Positions 1 through 8,607 of a stretch of DNA of 19,232 nucleotides are shown one piece after another. The translations under genes and the position numbers were made by a program. Where the stretch lies: assembly GCA_934561175.1 (NCBI GenBank), contig CAKTFW010000026.1:1-19232 (forward strand), written 5' to 3'. The DNA is from an uncultured Oscillospiraceae bacterium (GTDB lineage Bacteria > Bacillota > Clostridia > Oscillospirales > Oscillospiraceae). Each line of letters starts with the position of its first letter. Positions within the stretch are counted from its first letter, which is position 1. The notes under the pieces were generated by a model, which saw nothing but the letters and a program-made list of their open reading frames with translations, was not told where the DNA came from and made no database searches.

Positions 1-1
1 G

Positions 2-74
2 AGCGGGTGACGAGGCTCGAACTCGCTACCTCCACCTTGGCAAGGTGGCGCTCTACCAGATGAGCTACACCCGC
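2..74 (-). tRNA. tRNA-Gly (anticodon GCC)
   Basis: The reverse complement folds as a complete 73-base cloverleaf. The 7-bp acceptor stem is GCGGGTG/CACCCGC, the D stem is GCTC/GAGC, and the anticodon stem is CCACC/GGTGG around the loop TTGCCAA, giving anticodon GCC. The T arm carries TTCGAGC and the discriminator base is U, as is usual for glycine tRNAs. Base 1 would be the first C of an encoded CCA, but the rest lies outside the window. It has its own promoter just upstream (89-116). Confidence 0.96.
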
Positions 75-88
75 AACGAGCAAAATTG

Positions 89-116
89 ATTATAGCAGAA
101 AGTCTAAAAAAGTCAA
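89..116 (-). promoter_or_regulatory. Sigma-70-type promoter for tRNA-Gly
   Basis: On the minus strand there is a -35 box TTGACT (111-116), a 16-base spacer, and a perfect -10 box TATAAT (89-94). The box ends 14 bases before the first base of the tRNA, so transcription should start a few bases ahead of it. It lies between the end of the lipoprotein gene and the tRNA, so the tRNA does not depend on readthrough from the operon. Confidence 0.8.
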
Positions 117-143
117 CCCCTTTTTACAAATTTCTGTGTCATC

Positions 144-1277
144 TCAGTTTGCATTACCGCTCTGCATATTCCGCAGTATTTCCAGTGGATCCACCTCCCG
201 CACCGGTTCCCCGTTGCAGCTCGGATAAGTATTTTTATCCCAATCATAGCCGATCATGTCATTATCCAGACACAGCACACTGCTTCCTCCATGAACCGCC
301 GCCGCTGTATCCAGATGATACCAGACATTGTCCAAAACCACCAGATTCCAGCAATACGATTTTCCATTCTTCAGTCCCCAAATCACCTGACTATCCAGAT
401 TGGCGAGCTTGCAGAGTTGTTCAAATGCCAGCACCAGGCTTTCATCGCTATAGGTCGTTCCACAGAGCAAATCATAGAGCAGCGCTTCGTCCGTCTGCGT
501 TTTATCCGCCACAATGCGTCCCAACTCGGTGCAAATTCTGGCAGGCACAGAGACGCGCTCTGTCCGCAACAGCTGCGTCAACACTTCCAGCGCCCCTTTC
601 ACAACGCGCTGGCGTTCTTTCCGCTCCTGCATATCAATCCCATAATCCAGCTTAAACTCAATCACGCGCTGTGCACCGTTGTTCGGATAGACAGACGCTG
701 TAATCTGCGGAATGCACACAATTCCTACCGGCGCATTCCGATAGCATTCCAGTGCAAGGGTATAATAATCAATCGGCGTATAGGCCGATACGCGCACCAC
801 AAAGGTGTCTTTCGTCTCGGACAGCGCCTCGGTCATAGGGCTGCGCAAGCCACTCATACCACCAAGCCGGATAACTGACGCAACTTCTTCCGCCGTTTTC
901 TTAAAGGTTGTGTAAATATGGATTTCATAATAAGAGGTGATCATCGAGCAATCATGGGTCATATAGTCTACCGCGTAGACGCCCATCGGATCATTCCGGC
1001 AGACATCATAAATCGCAGTTTCCAAATCAGCCGGTACATCGCCATCTGCATAATTATAAACCCGGATAATTCCATAGGTATCGTGCTTTTCCACAAAACT
1101 GGCAATCGCGTTCTTCAGCCCCATAAAATTATCAACAACCAGCGCATTGTTGCTCTCATCAATATCATACTGCTCATCATGCTGCGTAATCGAGAGATAT
1201 TCCGTCTGCGGATAGCTGCACCCGGACAGCAGCAGTGCCGTACCCAGGGCCATCATGAAAATAACGAACTTCCGCAT
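144..1277 (-). CDS. Lipoprotein with a degenerate transglutaminase-like domain
   Basis: 377 residues when started at the ATG at 1277, which has AGGAGG 7 bases upstream; the frame is open further upstream, but that part overlaps yitT and has no such site. The N-terminus is a lipoprotein signal with lipobox LLSGC (Cys20), so the protein should be anchored outside the membrane. The C-terminal ~100 residues match the bacterial transglutaminase-like fold, with pattern FEQLC...WNLVVLDNVWYHLD. However, the position of the catalytic Cys appears to be Asp278, the His position is Tyr308, and only the Asp (Asp323) remains, so it is probably not an active enzyme. It is the last gene of the operon, 13 bases after yitT. 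The alignment is by eye; the specific role is unknown. Confidence 0.8.
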   Translation of the reverse strand: MRKFVIFMMALGTALLLSGCSYPQTEYLSITQHDEQYDIDESNNALVVDNFMGLKNAIASFVEKHDTYGIIRVYNYADGDVPADLETAIYDVCRNDPMGVYAVDYMTHDCSMITSYYEIHIYTTFKKTAEEVASVIRLGGMSGLRSPMTEALSETKDTFVVRVSAYTPIDYYTLALECYRNAPVGIVCIPQITASVYPNNGAQRVIEFKLDYGIDMQERKERQRVVKGALEVLTQLLRTERVSVPARICTELGRIVADKTQTDEALLYDLLCGTTYSDESLVLAFEQLCKLANLDSQVIWGLKNGKSYCWNLVVLDNVWYHLDTAAAVHGGSSVLCLDNDMIGYDWDKNTYPSCNGEPVREVDPLEILRNMQSGNAN

Positions 1278-1290
1278 CGGAATACCTCCT

Positions 1291-2157
1291 CTATAACGCA
1301 TCTTTGGAATAGCGGTCAAATCCGTCTCCCAGAATCTGGTGTGCTTCCTGTAGAATAATAAACGCATTGGGATCAATCTCTGTTACCAGTTCCTTTAATT
1401 CCGCCAACTGATGCCGTTTAATCGCACACAGTACCACTTTTTTCGGCGCGCCGGTATAGCCGCCTTCCCCTGTCAGTAAGGTCACCCCGCGCTCCAGCTT
1501 AGTGGTCAACGCCTGCGAAATCTGCTCGTAGTGGTCCGAAATCACCAGCGCAACTTTGGAATAGTCAAAACCATAGACCACGCTGTCCAGCACAATGGAG
1601 GAAACATAGAGCGTAACCGTGCTGTACAGGACTTTATTGAGATCCCGAAACGCAAAACCCGTCAATGCAATAACAACAATATCAATAATCAGCATTAACC
1701 GGCCTGCCGACAGATTCCGAAACTTTAATTTCAACAGCCGCATCAGAATATCACCGCCGCCGGAAGATCCGCCGCGTGCCAGCATCAGTCCGAGACCAAA
1801 GCCGGTAATCACACCGCCATAGAGTGCTGCCAGCAGTGGTTCTGTCTGCGGTGTCGGCAGTAATGCGAACACATCAATTAAAAGCGAGCTGCTGATGGTT
1901 CCAACTAATGTGCCAAAAAAGAACCGGCGTCCCAGACGACGATAGCCCGCAATGAACAGCGGAATATTGATAACCATAGTCACAACACCGGTCGAAGAAA
2001 GCTGTGTCAGCGTACAAAACACCATGGCCAATCCGGAGACGCCGCCGCCGTTAATCCGGTTTGGCTGCAAAAACAGCGCGAATCCAAATGCAAACACCGC
2101 ACCGCCAATCGCAATCAGAAACCAATCCAGCAGCAGTGCACAGATCCGCTTTTTCAT
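1291..2157 (-). CDS. YitT family membrane protein (DUF161 + DUF2179)
   Basis: 288 residues. The first ~190 residues form several hydrophobic membrane segments, with the glycine-rich family signatures GGGVSGLA and GGSSGGGDI. The last ~85 residues are a soluble DUF2179-type domain containing the typical LLTGEGGYTG and FIILQEAHQILGDGF stretches. Length and layout are those of full-length YitT proteins. The ATG at 2157 follows a purine-rich GAGAAAGGA site. It sits 21 bases after parC and 13 bases before the lipoprotein gene. The molecular function of the family is not firmly established; transport across the membrane is a common guess. Confidence 0.93.
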   Translation of the reverse strand: MKKRICALLLDWFLIAIGGAVFAFGFALFLQPNRINGGGVSGLAMVFCTLTQLSSTGVVTMVINIPLFIAGYRRLGRRFFFGTLVGTISSSLLIDVFALLPTPQTEPLLAALYGGVITGFGLGLMLARGGSSGGGDILMRLLKLKFRNLSAGRLMLIIDIVVIALTGFAFRDLNKVLYSTVTLYVSSIVLDSVVYGFDYSKVALVISDHYEQISQALTTKLERGVTLLTGEGGYTGAPKKVVLCAIKRHQLAELKELVTEIDPNAFIILQEAHQILGDGFDRYSKDAL

Positions 2158-2178
2158 GATGACGCGCCATCCTTTCTC

Positions 2179-4419
2179 TTAGAGTCCTGTCAGGCTCATC
2201 TGTTCCGTGTCCTCATCCTTCAGCAGCATTCCAGCCGCCGGCAGCGCACGGGTTCGGTAACGCGCTGCATTTACAATCGAAGTCTGGCTGAGCAGCGCAG
2301 CCCGTTCCAGCACATACTTTTTCTTCAATGTCATCACTGCAACACCCTGGGTCGAACGCGTCGTCTTCGGCGAGAGCATCGCGGTAGAAAACACCAGCGC
2401 CCGTCCCTCGGTAGAAAACAGTGCAACCTCGGTATCCTCCTGCAGCGCAAGAATTGCTTTCAGCGGACTTCGATCACTGTAAGCGCCCGTCAATCTGCGA
2501 CGATTCGACTTTGTATCATAGGCTGTAAGTGCAACCTTTGCAACCTTGCCATTTTCAAAAGCAAAGAGAACATTTCCATGGTAATCGCCTGGTAAGCAGA
2601 CACCAACAACGCTCTCTCCTTCGTCCATTCCAAATTTGGTAGGCAGATAATCACCCAGTACCGACGCTTTGGCATCGTCAAACTCGCTGCAGCGGGCCTT
2701 ATAAACCTGGTACCGGTCTGTAAACACCAACAATTCCGCGCGATTCGTCGTCTCCGCCGTCATTGCCAGGCCGTCGCCCTCTTTGAACTTCTGCTCACCG
2801 GACATCCGCAGAGACTGCGGTGTAATTTTCTTAAAATACCCCTGCCGTGAGACAAACAGCGTTACAGGGTAATCCGGCTCTGCATTCTCCTCAGGCTCCG
2901 CCGCGATCTCGTGCTCATAGACCAGCCCGGTTTTGCGCGCTATGCCGTACTTCTTTTCCACATCCTGCAATTCCTGGATGATGATGGAGTTGATCCGGCT
3001 GCTGTGATTCAAGATGTCTTGCAAATCCGCAATTTCCCGCTCCAACGAATCCGTCTCCTGTACGCGTTTCAGGATATATTCCTTGTTGATGTTCCGAAGT
3101 TTAATCTCCGCAACATACTCCGCCTGCACCTGGTCAATGCCAAAACCAATCATCAGATTTGGAACAACCTCTGCATCGGTTTCCGTTTCCCGGATAATCC
3201 GGATCGCCTTGTCAATATCCAGCAGGATTCGCCCCAGGCCTTTGAGTAAATGCAGTTTTTCCTGTTTTTTCTGCAGATTATAATAGACGCGCCGCCGAAT
3301 TCCCTCCGAACGCCACGCTGTCCATTCTGCCAAGATTTCCCGTACACCCAACACCTTCGGCATTCCAGCAATCAGGATATTAAAGTTGCATGCAAAGGAA
3401 TCCATCAGCGGTGTCATACGGTAGAGCTTCTGCATCAATTTATCCGGATCGACACCGCGCTTCAAGTCAATGGCCAATTTCAGTCCGGAGAGATCCGTCT
3501 CGTCGCGCATATCTGAAATTTCCCGAATTTTCCCCGCCTTAATCAGATCCGACACCTTATCGATAATCGCCTCGCTGGTGGTCGTATAAGGAATCTCGTA
3601 GACTTCAATCAGGTTCTCTGTTTTCAGATAACGATAGCGGGCACGGATCCGGAAAGAACCGCGTCCGGTACGATAAATTTCTGCCATCTCTGCCGGATCA
3701 TACAAGATTTCTCCGCCGGTCGGAAAATCCGGCGCCGGAAGCGACTCCAGCAGATTGTGTTCCGAATCCTTGATGCAAGCAACTGCCGTTCTGCAAACCT
3801 CTGCCAGATTAAAACCGCAGATGTTTGACGCCATGCCAACCGCAATACCGGTATTCGCCGAGACCAATACATTCGGATAGGTCGTTGGCAACAGCGTCGG
3901 CTCTTTCATCGTGGCATCGTAGTTGTCCACAAAGTCAACCGTGTCACTGTCAATATCCCGGAACAGTTCCTGACAAATTGGCGCCAGCTTCGCCTCTGTG
4001 TAACGGGATGCCGCATAGGCCATATCGCGGGAAAAGACCTTGCCAAAGTTGCCCTTAGAATCTACAAAGGGATGCAGCAGCGCTTCATACCCGCGCGACA
4101 GGCGCACCATGGTATCATAAATTGCCGCATCGCCATGGGGATTCAGGCGCATCGTCTGACCCACAATATTGGCAGATTTCGTCCGTCCGCCGTTTAAAAG
4201 TCCCATTTTATACATGGTATAGAGCAGCTTGCGATGGGATGGTTTCAGGCCATCAATCTCCGGAATTGCCCGCGAAACAATCACCGACATCGCATAGGGC
4301 ATGTAGTTGATCTCCAGCGTATCACAAATCGGCTGTTCCACAACCGCTGCGTGCAGCCCTTCTACATTGGGATCCACTTTCCGCCCGGCAGGCGTTGCTT
4401 TTCCCCGTTTCTTCTCCAT
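2179..4419 (-). CDS. ParC-like type II topoisomerase subunit A (divergent clostridial paralogue)
   Basis: 746 residues from the ATG at 4419. An ATG at 4428 is in frame, but the AAAAAGG site abuts it; the later start has a 9-base spacing. The protein is the DNA breakage and reunion subunit, partner of the ParE-like protein encoded two genes upstream. The breakage domain covers roughly residues 30-480, with catalytic Tyr140 in AASRYTEAKL. The C-terminal ~220 residues are beta-pinwheel-like and lack a QRRGGKG-type GyrA box, which favours a topoisomerase IV-like decatenase over a gyrase. The quinolone-contact motif reads HGDAAIYD: the usual Ser is Ala98 while the acidic Asp102 is kept. The motif LNPHGD replaces the usual YHPHGD. 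The true cellular role may differ from classical ParC. Confidence 0.92.
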   Translation of the reverse strand: MEKKRGKATPAGRKVDPNVEGLHAAVVEQPICDTLEINYMPYAMSVIVSRAIPEIDGLKPSHRKLLYTMYKMGLLNGGRTKSANIVGQTMRLNPHGDAAIYDTMVRLSRGYEALLHPFVDSKGNFGKVFSRDMAYAASRYTEAKLAPICQELFRDIDSDTVDFVDNYDATMKEPTLLPTTYPNVLVSANTGIAVGMASNICGFNLAEVCRTAVACIKDSEHNLLESLPAPDFPTGGEILYDPAEMAEIYRTGRGSFRIRARYRYLKTENLIEVYEIPYTTTSEAIIDKVSDLIKAGKIREISDMRDETDLSGLKLAIDLKRGVDPDKLMQKLYRMTPLMDSFACNFNILIAGMPKVLGVREILAEWTAWRSEGIRRRVYYNLQKKQEKLHLLKGLGRILLDIDKAIRIIRETETDAEVVPNLMIGFGIDQVQAEYVAEIKLRNINKEYILKRVQETDSLEREIADLQDILNHSSRINSIIIQELQDVEKKYGIARKTGLVYEHEIAAEPEENAEPDYPVTLFVSRQGYFKKITPQSLRMSGEQKFKEGDGLAMTAETTNRAELLVFTDRYQVYKARCSEFDDAKASVLGDYLPTKFGMDEGESVVGVCLPGDYHGNVLFAFENGKVAKVALTAYDTKSNRRRLTGAYSDRSPLKAILALQEDTEVALFSTEGRALVFSTAMLSPKTTRSTQGVAVMTLKKKYVLERAALLSQTSIVNAARYRTRALPAAGMLLKDEDTEQMSLTGL

Positions 4420-4469
4420 GTTATCCATCCTTTTTGGTGCGGAGCCGCCTGCTCCGCTTTTGTTTCCGC

Positions 4470-6110
4470 TCAGATCTCATTCAGATCCAGAATCACTGCG
4501 CCCTCCGACGGCTGTGTCAAAACCGTTCGGTTGGACACACGCCAAGTGTCCGTGGCCTTGACAGTTATCTCCAATTCATTTCGAAGATGCACCGTCAGGG
4601 TACAATCCGCACTATTTCCGCGCTTGTTGAGGTCCAGCACCAAACGCATATCCTCCTGCTGCAGCTTTCCATTCACGCTCCAGCTGCAGTTGCGCACTCC
4701 CGTTTGAGTCACCTGCAGCCGAAACACAAACGCTGCGCCATCCAAATCCGTATTCAAAAGCTCAATGTCCAGAATCTCCGCAAGCGTTTTTTCATTCAAT
4801 TCCAGCGTAGCCGTGTTTCCAGCCGTCTTAAAATTCGCGTCGCCCAACACCTGCACCAGCGCATCCAGATCATTTCTGACTGTTAAATAAAGCCAGAACG
4901 GATCCGTCTCATTCACTTGCTCCATCAGAAAGACCAACTCCGCCATAGACAGATCTTGCCCGAATTCCAGAACGGGCATCTGCAGAATTTCCTGCGCATC
5001 TGTTCTATACCAGCCGGCCTGTCCACCCAGCAGATTCAAAATTGGGCTCTTCAAATAGAGACTTCCAGTTTCCTGATCATAAATGAGCTCCAGATTGATT
5101 TTCTTCAGCAATTTTCCGAAACTGGAATATTCATCATTTCCAGCGTTTTCCATCAAATAATCAATAAAATCTGTGATGTCAATCTGTACATCCAGATTCA
5201 TCGCTGCATTGCTCACCAAACCGTCAATCTTTGCCGCGGCGCTGTAGTTCTGGTCGCCATTGAGCGTGTCAAATCGGTGCAGTTCCAAATTCAGCGCCAG
5301 ATTCTGCTCGTAGGTCTTTTCCAGATCTTTCCGGTTCAATAAATCGGTCAACACCAGGTTCATCCAGTGCATCTGATCATCATATTCTGCACACAACGCT
5401 GCAGAATCAATCACAACCGCCGTCTGATAGGTGGCATCCCATCCCACATAGCACCCCAGCGCTTCTGACATGAATCGAACCGGCACCATGGTACGCCCAT
5501 TGCGCAGATAAGAGCTGCAATCCATTTGAATTTCTCTAGTTGTGCCATCCGCTTCCGTTACCGCAATCTTGTCAGAGCCAATAACATGGGTGAGCTTCTG
5601 CTGATTCAGCGAAGCTTTCACCGTTCTGGTTGCAAGATCAAAATCGATTGCAGCGCCCAGCGTTTCCAGCAAGTTCCGCATCGGCACCATGATCCGGCCA
5701 TTGACCCGCTCCGGCATGACATCCGGGAATGCAACACAGGCGCCATCCACCATGACATTCAATTGTCCCGGTACGCCGCCAACTGATTCAATTTCAGAAT
5801 TCAGGATCCACCCCGACCCCGGATTGGTGTCCAGGTCCGTTTGATTCCAGTCCCAACCAGCGTCCTCATAGCCAGAAACATACCCCTCCCGGTATCCATC
5901 CGTCTTTCCGGTTTCATATGTATCCTGGCCGGCATAAGCAGAATCTTTACCGGCATTGTAATCCGCTGTACCATCGCTGTAGCCCCGGTCCCAGCTCTCA
6001 TAGTAACCGTCCCAGTACGCGTCGCCATACGCCAACGCTGAAACGCCAAAATTCAGGGATAAAATCAGAACAAAAATACACGCTGTGATACGCCGCATTG
6101 TTTTCTTCAT
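4470..6110 (-). CDS. Secreted protein with YG-rich repeats and copper amine oxidase N-like (stalk) domain
   Basis: 546 residues from the ATG at 6110, with AGAAAGGG 8 bases upstream. Residues 1 to about 27 form a signal peptide (KK...RR, hydrophobic core, ALA cleavage site). Residues ~28-90 are a Tyr/Gly/Asp-rich segment with repeated DGYxxGY-like units. Residues ~115-235 form a Cu_amine_oxidN1-type domain with two matching half-repeats, NGRIMVPMRNLLETLG and NGRTMVPVRFMSEALG. The remainder is a soluble domain with alternating beta-like pattern that I do not recognise. Despite the family name there is no oxidase domain; such domains usually act at the cell surface. It lies between the two topoisomerase subunit genes, in the same orientation with short gaps (30 and 50 bases), so it is very likely co-transcribed with them. 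Confidence 0.85.
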   Translation of the reverse strand: MKKTMRRITACIFVLILSLNFGVSALAYGDAYWDGYYESWDRGYSDGTADYNAGKDSAYAGQDTYETGKTDGYREGYVSGYEDAGWDWNQTDLDTNPGSGWILNSEIESVGGVPGQLNVMVDGACVAFPDVMPERVNGRIMVPMRNLLETLGAAIDFDLATRTVKASLNQQKLTHVIGSDKIAVTEADGTTREIQMDCSSYLRNGRTMVPVRFMSEALGCYVGWDATYQTAVVIDSAALCAEYDDQMHWMNLVLTDLLNRKDLEKTYEQNLALNLELHRFDTLNGDQNYSAAAKIDGLVSNAAMNLDVQIDITDFIDYLMENAGNDEYSSFGKLLKKINLELIYDQETGSLYLKSPILNLLGGQAGWYRTDAQEILQMPVLEFGQDLSMAELVFLMEQVNETDPFWLYLTVRNDLDALVQVLGDANFKTAGNTATLELNEKTLAEILDIELLNTDLDGAAFVFRLQVTQTGVRNCSWSVNGKLQQEDMRLVLDLNKRGNSADCTLTVHLRNELEITVKATDTWRVSNRTVLTQPSEGAVILDLNEI

Positions 6111-6140
6111 TGGTTCCACCCTTTCTCTTTTTTGGCAATC

Positions 6141-8123
6141 TCAGGAGAGATCTGCCAGCTCTAAATACTTGTATCCATTTTCTGCAATATGGTTTTTTCT
6201 TCCAGCCAGATTATCGCCCAGCAAAAGATCAAAATACATGCTGGTTCGTGCTGCATCTTCCGGCATGACCTTAATTAAGCGTCGTGTTTCTGGATTCATT
6301 GTTGTCAGCCACATCATCTCCGCTTCATTTTCGCCAAGGCCCTTTGACCGTGCGACCGCATATTTTTTCCCTGCCAGTTCCTGCAAAATCTTATTTTTCT
6401 CTGCATCCGTGTAGGCAAACCAAGTTTTTTCCTTACAGTTGATCTCATAAAGCGGAGACTCTGCGATATAAACGCACCCTTCCTGAATCAGAGTCGGTAC
6501 CAAACGGTAGAGCATTGTCAATACCAGGGTTCGAATCTGATAGCCATCCACATCCGCATCGGTACAGATAATCACTTTGTTCCAGCGGAGGGACGCGAAG
6601 TCAAATGTTGACAGATCCTTGCTGCGTTTTCCTTCCACCTCTACGCCGCATCCTAATACTTTGATCAAATCCGTAATAATCTCACTCTTGAAAATCCGGT
6701 CGTAGTCAGCCTTCAGGCAATTGAGAATCTTGCCGCGAATCGGCATAATCCCCTGAAATTCTGCATCGCGGCTCTGCTTGACAGAGCCCATAGCAGAGTC
6801 GCCCTCCACGATATACAGCTCACGCCGGGTGACATCTTTGCTGCGGCAATCGACAAATTTCTGCACCCGGTTGGAAATGTCCAGGTTTCCCGTCAGCTTT
6901 TTCTTGATATTGATGCGCGCCTTCTCAGCTGTTTCGCGCGAGCGTTTGTTCACCAGCACCTGATCTGCAATCCGGTCTGCTTCCTGTTTGTTTTCAATCA
7001 AGTAGACCTGCAGCCGCTCCCGGAAGAACTCCGTCATCGCGTCCTGAACAAATTTGTTGGTGATTGCCTTCTTTGTCTGGTTCTCATAGGAAGTTCGGGT
7101 GGAAAAACAGTTTGTCACCAGCACCAGACAGTCCTGAATATCCTGGAATGTGATTTTGCTCTCATTTTTCGTATATTTTCCGCTCTGCTTCAGGTAAGCA
7201 TCGATTGCGTAAACAAATGCGTTGCGGGTTGCCTTTTCCGGTGCACCGCCATGCTCCAGCCAAGAAGAATTGTGGTAGTATTCAATCACATTGACACCGG
7301 TAGAAAAGCAGACCGCCGCCGAAATTTTCACCTTATATTCCGGCTTGTCCTCCCGATCGCGGCCTTTGCGCTCCGTTTCCCAATACTGCGGCATCGTCAT
7401 CGCATTCTCTGCAGTCAATTCCGTCACATAGTCCAGAATGCCATGCTCATAGCAGTATTCCGTCTCTGTAAAGCCATGCTCCTGCTCATCCCGGAATAAA
7501 AACTTAACGCCTGCATTGACCACTGCCTGCCGCTTAATCGTCTCATGAAACCACTCCACTGGAATTGCAATATCGGTGAAAACCTCCAAATCTGGCAGCC
7601 AATGGAACAACGAGCCAGTCTGCTTCCGGTCCGCCGGTGCACTCTCCAGCTTGCCGACAATTTCACCCTTTTCAAAATGGAGTGAATATTTCTTTCCATC
7701 ACGCCGAATTGTCGCATCGAAATACGCTGCAGAATACTGCGTTGCACAGGCACCCAAGCCATTGAGCCCCAGTGAATACTCATAGTCCCCACCGGCATCA
7801 TTATCATATTTACCGCCAGCGTACAGCTCGCAAAATACCAGTTCCCAGTTAAAACGCCCCTCTTTTTCATTCCAGTCCACTGGGCAGCCTCGTCCAAAAT
7901 CCTCTACAGAAACAGAATGATCGCGGTAGCGGGTCACAATAATGCGATCGCCATGGCCCTCCCGCGCCTCATCAATAGCATTGGACAGGATCTCAAACAC
8001 CGCGTGCTCGCATCCCTCCAAGCCGTCTGAACCAAAGATGACAGCCGGGCGTTTCCGGACGCGGTCAGCCCCCTTTAATGCAGAGATACTGTCATTTCCA
8101 TAGGTTGTCTTTTTCGTACTCAT
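6141..8123 (-). CDS. ParE-like type II topoisomerase subunit B (divergent clostridial paralogue)
   Basis: 660 residues from the ATG at 8123 with TGAGG 6 bases upstream; an in-frame GTG at 8135 has no good site. This is the ATPase subunit that pairs with the ParC-like protein. The GHKL ATPase domain shows Glu44 and Asn48 in FEILSNAIDEA, EDFGRG (Asp75), and the ATP-lid glycines SLGLNGLG (117-124). The TOPRIM domain shows VEGDSAMGS near residue 433, PIRGKILN, and the metal-binding TDADVDG near residue 522. The C-terminus keeps SKGLGE. The opening RVRKRPAVIFGSDG differs from the canonical RKRPGMYIGS, marking the divergent paralogue rather than standard GyrB. It is the first gene of the operon. 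Confidence 0.94.
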   Translation of the reverse strand: MSTKKTTYGNDSISALKGADRVRKRPAVIFGSDGLEGCEHAVFEILSNAIDEAREGHGDRIIVTRYRDHSVSVEDFGRGCPVDWNEKEGRFNWELVFCELYAGGKYDNDAGGDYEYSLGLNGLGACATQYSAAYFDATIRRDGKKYSLHFEKGEIVGKLESAPADRKQTGSLFHWLPDLEVFTDIAIPVEWFHETIKRQAVVNAGVKFLFRDEQEHGFTETEYCYEHGILDYVTELTAENAMTMPQYWETERKGRDREDKPEYKVKISAAVCFSTGVNVIEYYHNSSWLEHGGAPEKATRNAFVYAIDAYLKQSGKYTKNESKITFQDIQDCLVLVTNCFSTRTSYENQTKKAITNKFVQDAMTEFFRERLQVYLIENKQEADRIADQVLVNKRSRETAEKARINIKKKLTGNLDISNRVQKFVDCRSKDVTRRELYIVEGDSAMGSVKQSRDAEFQGIMPIRGKILNCLKADYDRIFKSEIITDLIKVLGCGVEVEGKRSKDLSTFDFASLRWNKVIICTDADVDGYQIRTLVLTMLYRLVPTLIQEGCVYIAESPLYEINCKEKTWFAYTDAEKNKILQELAGKKYAVARSKGLGENEAEMMWLTTMNPETRRLIKVMPEDAARTSMYFDLLLGDNLAGRKNHIAENGYKYLELADLS

Positions 8124-8178
8124 CGCTTGCCTCACTACATTTTGTTACAGAAATCGCATAAAAACCCAATATATAAAA

Positions 8179-8207
8179 AGTATAGATTTTTTCCCAGATA
8201 AAGTCAA
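8179..8207 (-). promoter_or_regulatory. Sigma-70-type promoter of the parE-parC operon
   Basis: On the minus strand there is a -35 box TTGACT (8202-8207), a 17-base spacer (8185-8201), and a -10 box TATACT (8179-8184). It lies 56 bases ahead of the parE-like start. All five genes down to 144 point the same way with gaps of 13-50 bases, so one transcript could cover them. Confidence 0.8.
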
Positions 8208-8343
8208 GGAAAAGGCGACCTTTCAGCCGTCCGCTGCGAGGATGAATGTGAAAAATTTGCCTGTCTTCATTCCCCGGCCTTCAGCTTGATTTCGGAATGA
8301 TTTTTCAGACAAGCCATATAAATGGGAGCAGGAGGGATCATGT

Positions 8344-8607
8344 ATGACATCTCAAACCATCCTGCTGCTTGCGGCGCTTATCTCCATCCTTTTGCTTTTT
8401 AAACTGATCACTGCACCGATCCGGCTTGGTTATAAACTGGTCATCAATCTGGCTGCTGGGTATCTTTTGCTGTTCGGATTTAACCTATTCTTCGGATTAA
8501 CCGGCTTTGTCTTGGATCTCAACCTGATTTCCGCCGCTCTGATCGGTATTCTGGGTCTTCCTGGGCTTGCGCTGATTCTATTTCTCCGCTTTCTGATGCT
8601 CTGTTAG
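8344..8607 (+). CDS. bofA: BofA family pro-sigma-K processing inhibitor
   Basis: 87 residues, almost entirely hydrophobic with two to three membrane segments, and the BofA-type C-terminal signature ALIGILGLPGLALILFLRF. In sporulating Firmicutes BofA sits in the outer forespore membrane and holds the SpoIVFB protease inactive until the mother cell should process pro-sigma-K. GGAGGG lies 7 bases before the ATG. A CATATAAAT box at 8315-8323 resembles a sigma-E -10 element, with a weak GAATGATT upstream; this is inference only. Its TAG stop overlaps the TAA stop of the convergent ttcA-like gene. Confidence 0.85.
   Translation: MTSQTILLLAALISILLLFKLITAPIRLGYKLVINLAAGYLLLFGFNLFFGLTGFVLDLNLISAALIGILGLPGLALILFLRFLMLC

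Noticed and set aside
1278..1376. Longer N-terminus of the lipoprotein
   Set aside because: It overlaps the end of yitT; the AGGAGG site and lipoprotein signal both point to the ATG at 1277.
8208..8343. A 15-codon frame near 8240 as a small gene
   Set aside because: No proper ribosome site spacing and no recognisable product; only bofA control sequence can be argued here.
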